The notes: a model not told the origin generated them from the sequence alone. DNA of 64,000 nt from JANLVI01 sp031363915 (GCA_031363915.1 JANLVI010000019.1:1-64000); one strand, 5' to 3'; positions 34,071 through 43,860 are shown, counted from the stretch's first letter. Numbers and translations: made by a program.

Positions 34071-36101
34071 GTGAAGATTCGGCGAATCAAAACACTGGGC
34101 ATTGCCCTCGCGCTCGCATCGATCGGCGCTATTCTCGGCATCGTCTTTTATCTGTTGCCGAAGAACACGCTCCCCAGCGCCAACCGCATCGCCGATTACG
34201 TCGTGCTCAACGACACGCTCTTCGCGCTACGCAATCAAATGTGGCTGAAGAAAATCGGCATCAAGCTCCCCGACTTCGATGAGGACAACGACCAGTTGCG
34301 CCTGGTCACGATCGATGAGGCATCGCTCAACCCTGAAACCAAAGATGGGAAAGGCGGCTTCGGCCAATTTCCATGGGACCGCCGCGTTCACGCACAACTG
34401 CTCGAACGGCTCGCGAAGGCACACGCAAAGGTCGTGGCATTCGACGTCAATTTCCTCGAGCCCGCACGCGAGCCGGCGCAAGACGTCGCCCTCGCCGCAG
34501 CGATGCGCAAGATGCCGACGATTCTCTCCTACAATGTCGCCGTGACGACGGGTTCGATGCTCACCTCGAATCCGGTCGCACCCACGCTGAGCAAAGCGAC
34601 GGCGGGACAAGGCTCGACGACGGTCGACAATCCCGGCGGCTGGCTCGTCGGTCAGTATCTCGAGATCGACGCAACCGATGGCAAAGGCAAGGTGACGCCG
34701 TATCCGTCGCTTGCGAACGCGACCGTCTCCTACGCGCTCGGGAAAAAGATCAAGCCGCTCAACGACTGGGACGCCGAATGGGGCAATGAAAAGATCCCGC
34801 TCGACGGTAGCGGCTACTTCCTGATGTTGCCGTTCCAAACGACGGAGTTCGTCGATCAGGCCGAGAGTAACGGCCTCGCCTCTCGCGCGGGAGCCGTCCG
34901 CGAGACGATGCATTTCGCGCAGACCGTGCCCTTCGTCGACGCGCTGAAATTCGATGACGACACGATGAAGGCGTTTGCCGAGAATCGCATCGTCCTCGTC
35001 GGTATTACCGCGCAAGCACTCGGCGATTTCATTCTCACACCGAACGGTCGTTTTCCAGGCGTTTTCTCCAACCTGCGCTTCATGGATCAACTCCTCACTC
35101 GCAAGTTCATCCGCCGCGTTCCGGTGGCGCTCGACATTTTCTTGATCATCTTGATGCCGCTGTTGATCGGCTTTCTCGTCACGCAGCTCAAGGCATCCGT
35201 CGGCATCGGGATTGCACTTGCGAGCGCCTTCGTCTACACGATGATCTCAATCGGTGTCTACGCCTACACGCTACACTGGATGAATCTCATCCACGTTGAC
35301 GCCGCGATCGTCATGTCCGCACTCTTCGTCGCGCTCTACCGGGTCGTCACGGAAGGCGCCGACAAACGCGCGATCCGCGATATGTTCGGCAAGCACGTCA
35401 GTCCCGAAATCGTCTCGCAGATGCTCGAGCACGACGATCCCAAGTCCGCGCTCAACCTGCAAGGTAAACGCGTTCGCGTGACGATCTTCTACTCTGACAT
35501 CCGCGGATTCACGGCGATGTCCGAAAAAATGACGCCGGAACAAATCTACGGTCAGCTCAACGAGTACTTTGAAGAGATGTGTAAGATCGTCTTCAAGTAC
35601 AACGGATACGTCGACAAATTCATCGGCGACTGTTTGATGGCCGTCTTCTCGGCTCCGAATCCGCAAGAAGACGATGCCTACAAAGCCTGTATGTGCGCCT
35701 GGGAACAGCAGCAGAAAATTTTGGAAATGGCGGCGGCGTGGGCCGGCGAGGGACGTCAAGTCTTCACCGTCGGCATGGGACTCAATACCGGTGAAGTCGT
35801 CATGGGCAACCTCGGTTCGAGCGACCGTATGAACTACACGGTCATCGGCGATAACGTCAACACCGCCGCGCGTCTCTACAACGTCGCCAAAGGCGGACAG
35901 ACGATCATCAGCGAGTACACGTACGAAGAAGTGAAGGATCGCTTCATCGTCAACGAATTGCAGCCGGTTTTCGTCAAAGGTAAGGTGTTGCCGCTACGCA
36001 ACTTCGAGATCGTGGAGCCGCTGATGCCCGGCCAGCCGAACACCTCGAATATCCTCGATCAGAGCGTCGTCCACGAGGCGGCCGTCGCTGCGGACCACTA
36101 G
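34071..36101 (+). CDS. CHASE2-domain class III adenylate/guanylate cyclase
   Basis: 676 residues, start GTG 34071. One membrane helix (about 8-30) is followed by an extracytoplasmic CHASE2 domain (about 40-350), three membrane helices (about 355-430) and a cytoplasmic class III cyclase domain. Catalytic features are the two metal aspartates (SDIRGFT; KFIGDCLMAVF) and the transition-state N/R in GDNVNTAARL. It should turn an envelope signal into cAMP (or cGMP). It is preceded by a foldable 82-nt leader. Confidence 0.9.
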   Translation: MKIRRIKTLGIALALASIGAILGIVFYLLPKNTLPSANRIADYVVLNDTLFALRNQMWLKKIGIKLPDFDEDNDQLRLVTIDEASLNPETKDGKGGFGQFPWDRRVHAQLLERLAKAHAKVVAFDVNFLEPAREPAQDVALAAAMRKMPTILSYNVAVTTGSMLTSNPVAPTLSKATAGQGSTTVDNPGGWLVGQYLEIDATDGKGKVTPYPSLANATVSYALGKKIKPLNDWDAEWGNEKIPLDGSGYFLMLPFQTTEFVDQAESNGLASRAGAVRETMHFAQTVPFVDALKFDDDTMKAFAENRIVLVGITAQALGDFILTPNGRFPGVFSNLRFMDQLLTRKFIRRVPVALDIFLIILMPLLIGFLVTQLKASVGIGIALASAFVYTMISIGVYAYTLHWMNLIHVDAAIVMSALFVALYRVVTEGADKRAIRDMFGKHVSPEIVSQMLEHDDPKSALNLQGKRVRVTIFYSDIRGFTAMSEKMTPEQIYGQLNEYFEEMCKIVFKYNGYVDKFIGDCLMAVFSAPNPQEDDAYKACMCAWEQQQKILEMAAAWAGEGRQVFTVGMGLNTGEVVMGNLGSSDRMNYTVIGDNVNTAARLYNVAKGGQTIISEYTYEEVKDRFIVNELQPVFVKGKVLPLRNFEIVEPLMPGQPNTSNILDQSVVHEAAVAADH

Positions 36102-36389
36102 ATCCGCGCTTCTGGCGCAGCCGACCCGGAGCAGCGGGTTGGTCGACTTTAGACTCGGCTGGACGATTGCCATCGGCGTGATTCCGGCGAGCGTCCCCGC
36201 CCACATCGACGAGGGACACGTTTCGCTCGATCTTTCCGTCCGGGCTCGTCCTTCGCGGTCTCGGCGGCGGCACCATCGGTCCGCGGATCGCGGGGTGTCT
36301 CTCGAGCCGGGCGATCGTCTCGCAAGTAAACCCGGCGCAGGGTAAGCGACCGTCCCTCACGCACACGATCCTCAACGGAGGGACTTCCT
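36102..36389. other. Intergenic gap before the cysteine-dioxygenase-like gene
   Basis: 288 bases, GC-rich, without a convincing reading frame. A weak hairpin (CGACCCG near 36122 with CGGGTTGG) follows the cyclase gene but lacks a T-run. The end holds the GGAGGG ribosome binding site of the next gene. I saw no known riboswitch. Confidence 0.4.
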
Positions 36390-36947
36390 ATGGTGCCCTG
36401 TGAGCGGTCGCGTCTTTTACCCTTGACGGACTGGATTGCTGATTTTCTGGCCGCCCTAAAAACGAACGGCGAAGACGCAATCGCGCCGTATCTGCATGCC
36501 ACGGGCATCGCACCCCAAACGCTCGACGCGCACATCGCGTTTCCGGCGAGCGGCTATTCGCGCAAACGACTCGCGCAGACCGATGATATGGAAATCGCGC
36601 TCCTCTGCTGGTCTCACGACGCACGCACGCCGATTCACGATCACGGCGGCGTCGGCTGCTGGACCGCCGCGCAACTCGGTTCGTTTTCCGTCACCAGTTT
36701 TTCGCTGCAATCGCTCGATCTCGATTCGGGCCGGGCTTCGCTCGCAATCGCGCGTACCGAAGAGGCGATCGTCGAGGAGATCGACCGCGACTGCCGCACG
36801 ATGATCCATCGCGTGAGTGTCTCGCCGAGCTGCGAGCGCGCGGTTTCGGTGCACGTCTATCGCAACCCGATCTGCGACTACCTCGAATTCGACTTGGAAC
36901 GCTCGCGCGTCGCACGAAGATCGATGCTTGCGGGGAACGCTCGCTAG
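36390..36947 (+). CDS. Cysteine-dioxygenase-like cupin protein
   Basis: 185 residues, ATG 36390 with GGAGGG seven bases upstream. The cupin iron ligands appear as HDHGG (about residues 84-88) and a later histidine in VHVYRNP (about residue 156). This fits type I cysteine dioxygenases, which oxidise cysteine to cysteine sulfinate. A related thiol dioxygenase substrate is possible. The next gene, a hydrolase, starts 60 bases downstream. Confidence 0.75.
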   Translation: MVPCERSRLLPLTDWIADFLAALKTNGEDAIAPYLHATGIAPQTLDAHIAFPASGYSRKRLAQTDDMEIALLCWSHDARTPIHDHGGVGCWTAAQLGSFSVTSFSLQSLDLDSGRASLAIARTEEAIVEEIDRDCRTMIHRVSVSPSCERAVSVHVYRNPICDYLEFDLERSRVARRSMLAGNAR

Positions 36948-37007
36948 TTCGGCTGAGAGAACTCTGGGAAAGTGAGGGCTCACGATCTCTCGTCCTGGAG
37001 TACTAGA

Positions 37008-38084
37008 TTGCCAACAAACCGGAAAACTTTTCTATTCGGAAGCGTCGCCGCCGGCGGCGCAGCATTCATGCAAGAGCGCGCGATCGCCGCGATGATGCCG
37101 ATGGCCTTACCCGCGCAAGATCTTAAGGCCGACCCCGACATGCAGCGCGTAATTACGATGTTGATGTCGTTCAACGCGCCTCCGCTTCATTTGCAGGTGC
37201 CCCGCGTCGCGCGCGACATGCCCTCGTTCGCAGACGCGTACCAAGGTCTCCTCGCGGCCGATAATAAGCCGGGCGTCGAAGCCGTTGCGGGGACGATGCA
37301 CAAAGTGATCGCCGGACCCGGTGGGCCGCTGCTCCTGCGTATCTACACACCCGCTGCCATCGGACCGCTGCCGGTGACGATGTACTATCACGGCGGCGGA
37401 TTCGTGATTGCCAACCTCGACACGTACGATGCATCGATGCGCGCACTCGCCAACAGCTCCGGCGCCATCGTCGTCGGTGTGGCCTACCGCCAGGCGCCCG
37501 AACATCCGTTTCCGGCCGCTCCGCAAGATTCATTCGCCGCCTACCAGTGGGTCCTCGCAAACGCCGCGTCGATCGGCGGCGATCCCAAGCGCGTTGCGGT
37601 GACGGGTGAGAGCGCCGGCGGCAACCTTGCGACCGGCGTCGCAATTCAAGCCCGCGATAAGGGCATCGCGCTGCCAACGCATCAACTACTCATCTATCCG
37701 GTCTCGACCTTCGGCGGCGTCGCGCCGCCGCCGTCATACGCGGAAAATCAATCGACGCTGCCGCTCTCGACGCCCGACCTCCCGTGGTTTGGGAAGCACT
37801 ATCTCACGAACAAAGCCGAAGTGAAAAATCCGCTGGTGTCACCGCTTTTCGCCAATCTCAAAGGATTACCGGCGGCGACGATCATCAATGCGGATCTCGA
37901 TCCCTTACGCGATGACGGCGCAGCCTACGCAGAAAAACTCAAAGCAGCCGGCGTCTCCGTAACTCGGAAAATTTATCTCGGCGTCACGCACGAATTCTTC
38001 GGGATGACGAGAGCCGTTGCAAAAGCACGCGAGGCAATGGACTATGGTGCGGCCGCTCTGAAGACGAGTTTCGGCACGAAATAA
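37008..38084 (+). CDS. Alpha/beta hydrolase, hormone-sensitive lipase family
   Basis: About 358 residues. A hydrophobic leader (TFLFGSVAAGGAAF) is followed by the oxyanion-hole motif YYHGGGF, the nucleophile elbow GESAGG, the catalytic aspartate in NADLDPLRDDG and the histidine in GVTHEFF. It is an esterase or lipase of the bacterial HSL (family IV) group, apparently membrane-anchored or exported. Start TTG 37008 is preferred since CTGGAG lies just upstream; GTG 36972 would add 12 unlikely residues. Confidence 0.85.
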   Translation: MPTNRKTFLFGSVAAGGAAFMQERAIAAMMPMALPAQDLKADPDMQRVITMLMSFNAPPLHLQVPRVARDMPSFADAYQGLLAADNKPGVEAVAGTMHKVIAGPGGPLLLRIYTPAAIGPLPVTMYYHGGGFVIANLDTYDASMRALANSSGAIVVGVAYRQAPEHPFPAAPQDSFAAYQWVLANAASIGGDPKRVAVTGESAGGNLATGVAIQARDKGIALPTHQLLIYPVSTFGGVAPPPSYAENQSTLPLSTPDLPWFGKHYLTNKAEVKNPLVSPLFANLKGLPAATIINADLDPLRDDGAAYAEKLKAAGVSVTRKIYLGVTHEFFGMTRAVAKAREAMDYGAAALKTSFGTK

Positions 38085-38128
38085 CCACCGCACGGCAGGA
38101 GCGGCAACGCTCTCGCCGGCTTTCTTGC

Positions 38129-38692
38129 TTAGTTCGGAGGCGTTCGCGACGCGGCTCGCTGCATCGTTACCTCGCGCGTCTCGACGATCTCGAGAATGGT
38201 GAGTGACTTGCGGCAGCGCGCACAGACGGCACTCGCCGGGGGTTTGCGTTTGCGCAAGAGTTCCATCCCGCACTTGTCGCAGCGCACGATGTAGCGTTTC
38301 GCGCTTGGGTTGAATGGCGCGACCGTGCCCATGTCGTGATAGATCGAACTGAGACCGAGCTCGCGCATCTTCTTCTTGAATTTTGCCGTGTGGCCGGGGT
38401 TCTCGCCTCGCGCGTAGAGCCACGCATGAATCATCTCGTGAAGCAGCGTGTCGCGCAGAGCATCGAGCTTGTTTTTGAGGTGCTTGGGTGAGAGCTCGAT
38501 CGTCGGCGGCTTGTAGGTGATGCGGCCGGCGAGGTTTGCAAAGCGGCTGTTGTATGCGATGCGATGCGCCGGGATCTCACCGTCGAAATACGTGTAGTTC
38601 AATTGCGCGAAGAGGAGTTGGAGTTCGGCGACGTCGGGGAGCACGATGGGTGTTTTCGCCACGAAAAGACTCGCCGCATCCTGGGCGAACAC
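38129..38692 (-). CDS. SprT-like zinc metalloprotease
   Basis: 187 residues. The metal motif is HEMIHAW (about residues 89-95) and a C-terminal zinc ribbon is formed by CDKCG and CARC. SprT/Spartan proteins cleave DNA-protein crosslinks in eukaryotes; the bacterial role is unsettled. The start GTG 38692 lies eight bases from the start of the divergent TPR gene, leaving no promoter space, so the true start may be GTG 38659 or 38644. It is the only minus-strand gene in this run. Confidence 0.82.
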   Translation of the reverse strand: MFAQDAASLFVAKTPIVLPDVAELQLLFAQLNYTYFDGEIPAHRIAYNSRFANLAGRITYKPPTIELSPKHLKNKLDALRDTLLHEMIHAWLYARGENPGHTAKFKKKMRELGLSSIYHDMGTVAPFNPSAKRYIVRCDKCGMELLRKRKPPASAVCARCRKSLTILEIVETREVTMQRAASRTPPN

Positions 38693-38700
38693 GTTCGAAC

Positions 38701-39474
38701 GTGAATCGACCCGAAGGCGCAGGGCTTCCGCCGCGCATCGTCATCCCCGTCCTCGCCGTCTTTGCCGTGCTGTTCTTGGGCATCATGGGCTACTTCATCA
38801 AAGTCGGCCTCTCGACGTCCGGGTCGGCGTTCGGCTCGGGCGCGCCGCACGAGCAGGGTGACGCGAAAATTCAAGCGACCGCCGCACCCGTCGTTGCCGC
38901 GACCGACCCGCCGGGCACGGTCGATATCCCGCAAAGCGGGACCGGGGCTGGCGCGGCAGTGGCAAGCGGCGGTCCGCCGCCGAACGCGCAACCGGCCGAG
39001 CAGCAAGCCCCGGTCGGTGCTCCGCCCGGCAACACGACCGGCGGCGGCCCGCCGCCTGCGGTCCGTCAGGCGATCGACGATCTGAAGGGCCGCATCGCAA
39101 AAAATCCGCGCGACCTCGCAGCGCTCGTGACGCTCGCCAACTTCTATTTTGACGCCCAGAAATTCGATCAGGCCGGGACGTACTACCGGCGCGCGCTCGC
39201 GCTCGATCCGAGCAATCCCGACGTGCGCACGGATTACGCCGTCGTCGAACATCAAACAGGCCACGATCTCGAGGCGCTCGCCTCGATCGATGCGATTCTC
39301 AAATCGAATCCGACGTTCACGCCGGCACTCTTCAATCGCGGCGTCGTTCTCTCGGCGATCGGCCGACGGACGGAAGCTGCGGGCGCATACAAACACTTCA
39401 TCGCCATTGCGCCGCGCGATCCGCACGTCGGCGATGCGAAAACGGCGCTCAAAGAACTCGGAGCGACACCATAA
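38701..39474 (+). CDS. Membrane-anchored tetratricopeptide repeat protein
   Basis: 257 residues from GTG 38701. An N-terminal membrane helix (IVIPVLAVFAVLFLGIMGYF) is followed by a long Pro/Ala/Gly-rich linker (about 40-120) and three TPR units (LVTLANFYFDAQKFDQAGTY, RRALALDPSNPDV and two more). This is a scaffold for protein contacts at the envelope, similar to CcmI-like TPR proteins. The TAA shares a base with the next ATG. Confidence 0.75.
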   Translation: MNRPEGAGLPPRIVIPVLAVFAVLFLGIMGYFIKVGLSTSGSAFGSGAPHEQGDAKIQATAAPVVAATDPPGTVDIPQSGTGAGAAVASGGPPPNAQPAEQQAPVGAPPGNTTGGGPPPAVRQAIDDLKGRIAKNPRDLAALVTLANFYFDAQKFDQAGTYYRRALALDPSNPDVRTDYAVVEHQTGHDLEALASIDAILKSNPTFTPALFNRGVVLSAIGRRTEAAGAYKHFIAIAPRDPHVGDAKTALKELGATP

Positions 39475-40307
39475 TGCGACTCTACATCTCATGCGATATG
39501 GAAGGCACAGCAGCCGTTTCATCCTGGACGCAAGTCGATCCGAAGAATACGACCGAGTACCCGTACTACCGCCGGCTGATGTCGCGCGAAGTACGGGCGG
39601 CGATCGACGGCGCACGCGAGGCGGGCGTCGGTGACGTGCTGATCAACGATTCGCACTCCTCGATGCGCAACGTCCTGTGGGACGAACTACCGCAAGACGT
39701 GCGCATGATTTACGGCAACCGCAAGCCGTTCTCGATGGCCGAGGGCGCCGAAGGTCACTTCGACGCCGCATTCTTCACCGGCTACCACGCGGGAATCGGC
39801 GAAGCCAACGGCACGCTCGATCATACCTATACGGACGAGACGCTCTACAACGTGCGCGTAAACGGAATACGCTGCAACGAGGCGATGCTCAACGCCGCCG
39901 TCCTCGGCTACGTCGGTGTCCCGGTCGCGCTGATCACGGGCGATCGCGTGACGATCGAGACGACCAAAGCCTTGATGCCGTGGATCACCGGCGTCGTCGT
40001 CAAAGAGTCGATCGGCCGTTTTGCGACCAACTCGATTCATCCCGAACTTGCGTGCGAAAAAATTCGCACCGGAGCGCGCGAGGCAATCGAACGCCTCGCT
40101 GAAGCGCGGCCCTTCGTCTTCGAAGCGCCGATCGCACTCGAGCTCGAATTCGTCGGCACGCAGAACGCGGATTTTGCCGAACTCATCCCCGGCTTCGAGC
40201 GCACGGGCGGACGCACGACCCGTTTCGTCCACGCCGACTACCGCGTTGTCTTTCGCGCGTTCATGGCGGCAATGCGCCTGGGCGCCGCGGCGAACGCGCC
40301 GGTCTAA
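39474..40307 (+). CDS. M55 family D-aminopeptidase (DppA-like)
   Basis: 277 residues. The zinc site motif is SCDMEG (D8, E10) with later histidines in DSHSSMRN, GYHAG and NGTLDHTY, as in B. subtilis DppA. It removes D-amino acids from peptides such as D-Ala-D-Ala. The start overlaps the TPR gene, suggesting a joint role; pheA follows at once. Confidence 0.88.
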   Translation: MRLYISCDMEGTAAVSSWTQVDPKNTTEYPYYRRLMSREVRAAIDGAREAGVGDVLINDSHSSMRNVLWDELPQDVRMIYGNRKPFSMAEGAEGHFDAAFFTGYHAGIGEANGTLDHTYTDETLYNVRVNGIRCNEAMLNAAVLGYVGVPVALITGDRVTIETTKALMPWITGVVVKESIGRFATNSIHPELACEKIRTGAREAIERLAEARPFVFEAPIALELEFVGTQNADFAELIPGFERTGGRTTRFVHADYRVVFRAFMAAMRLGAAANAPV

Positions 40308-40309
40308 CG

Positions 40310-41101
40310 ATGCTCGTCGGCTTCCAAGGCGAGCCGGCTGCCTTTAGCGACGATGCCGCACGTCTGCTCGTGCCCGACGCCGACACCCGCGGGTATGCGA
40401 GTTTTGAGGAGTTGCTCGCTGCCGCCGACCGGCGCGAGGTCGACCTCGCGCTCTTGCCCGTGGAGAATTCTATCTACGGTGCCATCGCGCGTTCGTACGA
40501 TCTCCTCGGCGCACACGCCGAACTCACGATCGTCGATGAAATAGTTTACCGCGTCGTGCAGTCGCTCATCGGTACGAACGATGCAATGATCGACGACCTC
40601 AAAGAAGTCCGTTCGCATCCGGTCGCCCTCGAACAGTGCCGCAAACTCTTCGCCGACCATCCGGCCTGGAAACGCACGATCGTCGAGGATACCGCCGGCG
40701 CCGTCGCCGCAATCGTCACCTCGGGTGACCGCACGATCGCCGCAATCGGGTCGCAAGCAGCCGCCCTGCGCTACGGCGCGAGGATTCTCAAAGAAGTCGT
40801 TCAGGACGACGCGGAAAATTTCACGCGTTTCTATTTGATTCAAAAAGGCGGCAAGGCGCGCCGCAATTTGCGCCGCGCCTGCGTCGTCCTCGGTTTACAC
40901 GACGGACCCGGTAGCTTGCGCGATGCGCTCACAACATTTGCCGAGAAGAGCATCAACCTGAGATCGCTTGTCTCGCGTCCCTCGCACGAAGGTCCCTTCC
41001 AATACCGGTTCTATTGCGAGATCGATAACGTCGAGATTCGCACGCTCGCCCAAGCGCTCGCCGAGATCAAAGGCGAGTCGAAAATCCTAGGAATCTACTA
41101 A
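40310..41101 (+). CDS. pheA: Prephenate dehydratase
   Basis: 263 residues. The catalytic domain has FQGEPAAFSDDAA at the start, PVENSIYG and the active-site NFTRF. The C-terminal ACT domain (GLHDGPGSLRDALTTF, INLRSLVSRPS) senses phenylalanine. There is no chorismate mutase domain, so it is a monofunctional dehydratase making phenylpyruvate. Its stop lies 15 bases inside the convergent PaaI gene. Confidence 0.93.
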   Translation: MLVGFQGEPAAFSDDAARLLVPDADTRGYASFEELLAAADRREVDLALLPVENSIYGAIARSYDLLGAHAELTIVDEIVYRVVQSLIGTNDAMIDDLKEVRSHPVALEQCRKLFADHPAWKRTIVEDTAGAVAAIVTSGDRTIAAIGSQAAALRYGARILKEVVQDDAENFTRFYLIQKGGKARRNLRRACVVLGLHDGPGSLRDALTTFAEKSINLRSLVSRPSHEGPFQYRFYCEIDNVEIRTLAQALAEIKGESKILGIY

Positions 41102-41527
41102 GACGGGTTTGCTGATCCGGTAGCATACGCCCCGGAACATCGCGATCGGCGACCCATCCGCGAGCGTGACGTTGACGTCGTAAAGTCCGGTGCGGCCTTT
41201 GCCGCCGACGAGTTCCTGTGCGGTCGCGACGAACAGGTCGCCAAGACGCCCGGCTTTCGTAAACGAGATACTAGCCTGCAGCGCGACGTTGGACTCGTTG
41301 CGCGAATTGCAGGCGAAGGCAAATGCCGTATCGGCAAGCGTGAACGTGATGCCGCCGTGCACGGTGTCGTGGCTATTGATCATCGTCTCGGTAACGGACA
41401 GAGCAATACGTGCGTAGCCCTCGCGCGCCTCTTCGATCGTGATGCCGAGCGACTGCGCGGTGCGGTCGCGATCGAGCATCGCTGTCGCGCACGCCAAAGC
41501 GAGGGCGTCAGGGTTCATTTGAATCAT
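41087..41527 (-). CDS. paaI: Hydroxyphenylacetyl-CoA thioesterase PaaI-like
   Basis: 146 residues with the hot-dog thioesterase motif HGGITFTLADTAFAFACN (catalytic aspartate in LADT). PaaI hydrolyses dead-end ring-hydroxylated CoA esters in phenylacetate catabolism. The start overlaps the stop of the PaaN gene (ATGA), supporting the pathway assignment. No paaABCE or paaK genes are in the window. Confidence 0.85.
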   Translation of the reverse strand: MIQMNPDALALACATAMLDRDRTAQSLGITIEEAREGYARIALSVTETMINSHDTVHGGITFTLADTAFAFACNSRNESNVALQASISFTKAGRLGDLFVATAQELVGGKGRTGLYDVNVTLADGSPIAMFRGVCYRISKPVLVDS

Positions 41528-43215
41528 ACGCTCGCGGGCGTGCGCTTCTCGATGATGCGAAAACGGTTGGCGACGAACGCGGCATCGGTAAGCGACGCGT
41601 TGCCCGCGGGATTACCGCCCGTGACGTGATAGTCGCTAAATGCCGAGGATTGGTTGATCATCAACGCGCCGGTGAGATTCTCGCCGAGTGAGACGCGGCC
41701 GTAGGCGGCAGCATCCTCGGCTTTTGCAAGCACCACGGGATCGGTCGAGTGAACGATCGCGGTGATCGCGCCTTTGGTGCGAGCTTCGTGCGATGAGATC
41801 GCGAGCGCCTGATCGACATCGTCGGTTGCGATCACGTAGACGATCGGACCGAACATCTCACGGCCGAACCGCTCGGCGTCCTTGACGTCGAGTTTCGCAA
41901 TCAGCGGCGTCCGAACGCGCGCGTGCGGGAAGTCGGGGTGGGTGAGCGTTTTGCTCGCAAGCACGACTCCAGCCGCGCCATTTTCAGCATCGATGCGGTC
42001 GAGCGTCTGCTGCGTGGCGATCGCGCCGAGCAGTTCGAACGCGCGCTCCGGAGCAGCGAGCAGACTGTCGACGGCACCGGCGATTGCCGCTACGACATCA
42101 TCGAACGAAACGTGCGCGCCGTCGGCTTGAATGCCGCCGCGCGGCACGAAGATGTTCTGCGGCGTCGTGCACATTTGTCCCGAGTACAAACTCACCGACA
42201 TCGCGATGTTGCGCAGCATGCCTTTGAAGTTTGCCGTACTCTCGATGACGATCGCGTTGACGCCGGCTTTTTCGGTATACGTCGGACCGTGCGCGTTCTT
42301 CTCCACCCAATCGCCAAACGCACTGCCGCCGGTGTAATCGACGATCGCGATCTCGGGCCGTTCGATGAGGGTCTTTGCAATCGGCGCCTCGACCGTGTCG
42401 ACGGCAAGCTGCACGAGATTGGGGTCGAAGCCAGCATTGCGCAACGTCCCGCGCATGATCTCAACGGAGATCGCCAGCGGCATAATCGCCTGCGGATGCG
42501 GCTTCACGATGACCGCGTTCCCGGTTGCGAGACTCGCAAAGACGCCGGGATACGAGTTCCAGGTCGGAAACGTCGAGCAGCCGATCGTCAGATCGATCCC
42601 GCGCCCGACGATGCGAAACGTCTTCTCAATGCGCAGCGGTTCGTTCTTGCCTTGCGGCTTCTCCCACAGCACGCGCGCCGGAATTTTACTCATCTCTTCA
42701 TAAGCGTAGGCGATCGCCTCAAGAGCGCGGTCTTGCGCGTGCGGGCCGCCGGCTTGAAAGGCCATGCCGAACCCTTGACCCGTCGTATGCATGACGGCAT
42801 GCGCCATCTCGAAACTGTGCTTGTTGATGCGCGCGAGCATTTCGAGCAACACGCCAGCGCGCTCGTCGATCGTCGCGCGCGTCCAGGCCCCGAGCCCCGC
42901 GTTCGCCGCGCTGATAAGCGCATCGCCATCGGGCTTCGGATAACTCACGCCAAGTTCGATGCCGAAAGGCGAGCGTTCCGAGCCGATGTGCCCTGTCGTT
43001 CCAGGCTGATCCAACACGAACGGTTTCCCGAGCCGCGCTTCAAAGGCGGCCTTGCCCTCCGCTGCTGCCGTTTCGCCGTACGCCTTGGCACTCGGAACCT
43101 CGAAGTACGCGCTGTAAAACGCGCGCGTACGAATGGCTTCGCTTGCACCCTCGAGGGTCGAACGGTGAGTCGCAAACCAGTCGGATGCGCGGGATGTCGT
43201 CGTTGCAGAACTCAT
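41524..43215 (-). CDS. paaN: PaaN-type aldehyde dehydrogenase family protein
   Basis: 563 residues, start ATG 43215. The family shows aldehyde-dehydrogenase motifs (NAVIVKPHPQA, YTGGSAFGDW) and the catalytic cysteine in YSGQMCTTPQN. The long N-terminal extension (about 110 residues) fits PaaN, a phenylacetate-degradation protein distinct from PaaZ. It likely oxidises a ring-cleavage semialdehyde. It is cotranscribed with paaI. Confidence 0.85.
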   Translation of the reverse strand: MSSATTTSRASDWFATHRSTLEGASEAIRTRAFYSAYFEVPSAKAYGETAAAEGKAAFEARLGKPFVLDQPGTTGHIGSERSPFGIELGVSYPKPDGDALISAANAGLGAWTRATIDERAGVLLEMLARINKHSFEMAHAVMHTTGQGFGMAFQAGGPHAQDRALEAIAYAYEEMSKIPARVLWEKPQGKNEPLRIEKTFRIVGRGIDLTIGCSTFPTWNSYPGVFASLATGNAVIVKPHPQAIMPLAISVEIMRGTLRNAGFDPNLVQLAVDTVEAPIAKTLIERPEIAIVDYTGGSAFGDWVEKNAHGPTYTEKAGVNAIVIESTANFKGMLRNIAMSVSLYSGQMCTTPQNIFVPRGGIQADGAHVSFDDVVAAIAGAVDSLLAAPERAFELLGAIATQQTLDRIDAENGAAGVVLASKTLTHPDFPHARVRTPLIAKLDVKDAERFGREMFGPIVYVIATDDVDQALAISSHEARTKGAITAIVHSTDPVVLAKAEDAAAYGRVSLGENLTGALMINQSSAFSDYHVTGGNPAGNASLTDAAFVANRFRIIEKRTPASV

Positions 43216-43232
43216 AGCCCCGAAGCCTTCCG

Positions 43233-43694
43233 CTAGGCGGTTAGCGCCCCTTCCAGCGCCGCGCCCTTCGCGTGATCGAAGGCGCCGGCCGTCCGCCAGA
43301 CGACGTTTCCGCCCGCATCGACGACCAAGATGGCGAGTTCTTTTTCGCTCTTTATTGCAAGATTGGCTTTGAGTCGGACGAGATCGAGAAAGGTGACGAT
43401 CGTCGACGGGCGCGCTTCCTGCGGAACTGCGGCGCGTATCGCCGTAACGATGACGCGACTCATCATCTTCATGCCGGCCGAGAGCGCGACGATCAAGAAC
43501 GCGCGCACGTCCGGGCGACCGGTGACGTATTTCTCGATCAGCGGGACCCAGGACATCACCTCGCCGACCTGTTCTTTGGCGAAGGCGAAGACGACGATGT
43601 TCATCGCGCCCGCGAAATCGCGCGGCAGAACGCGAATCTCGTCCGTGAGCGTTTTTCCCTCGAGGGCCGGAAAGCGCAGCGGTGCATCGTTCAT
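43233..43694 (-). CDS. Small thioredoxin-fold-like protein of unknown function
   Basis: 153 residues, first gene of the minus-strand paa block, 17 bases before PaaN. The sequence has the beta-alpha layout of redoxins (DFAGAMNIVVFAFAKEQ, ILVVDAGGNVVW) but no cysteine at all, so it cannot do thiol redox. It may be a structural or chaperone relative. No symbol is assigned. Confidence 0.6.
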   Translation of the reverse strand: MNDAPLRFPALEGKTLTDEIRVLPRDFAGAMNIVVFAFAKEQVGEVMSWVPLIEKYVTGRPDVRAFLIVALSAGMKMMSRVIVTAIRAAVPQEARPSTIVTFLDLVRLKANLAIKSEKELAILVVDAGGNVVWRTAGAFDHAKGAALEGALTA

Positions 43695-43831
43695 GGCGGG
43701 AGTGTTCCCCGTACGCCGTGCGAAACACCCGCGCCGCGGCGAAGTAACGCGTCGATCGCCGTGTTGTCGGCAATGACCTCATTTTCCGGCCGCACGAAGG
43801 ACCAGCGGAACCGCCGTGCCGACCCAACCGT

Positions 43832-43860
43832 TTGACGGATTGTCGAATCTATGGGATACT
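43832..43860 (+). promoter_or_regulatory. Sigma-70-type promoter of the rhlE-like gene
   Basis: TTGACG (43832-43837) and GATACT (43855-43860) are separated by 17 bases. The 5' untranslated region to TTG 43962 would be about 95 nt. The remainder of the 267-base divergent gap shows nothing else clear. Confidence 0.65.

Noticed and set aside
36102..36389. SAM or SAH riboswitch before the cysteine-dioxygenase-like gene
   Set aside because: No class signature could be traced; pairing is not better than expected for GC-rich DNA.
41923..43236. 437-codon open frame on the plus strand
   Set aside because: Antisense shadow of the PaaN gene caused by GC-rich codon bias.
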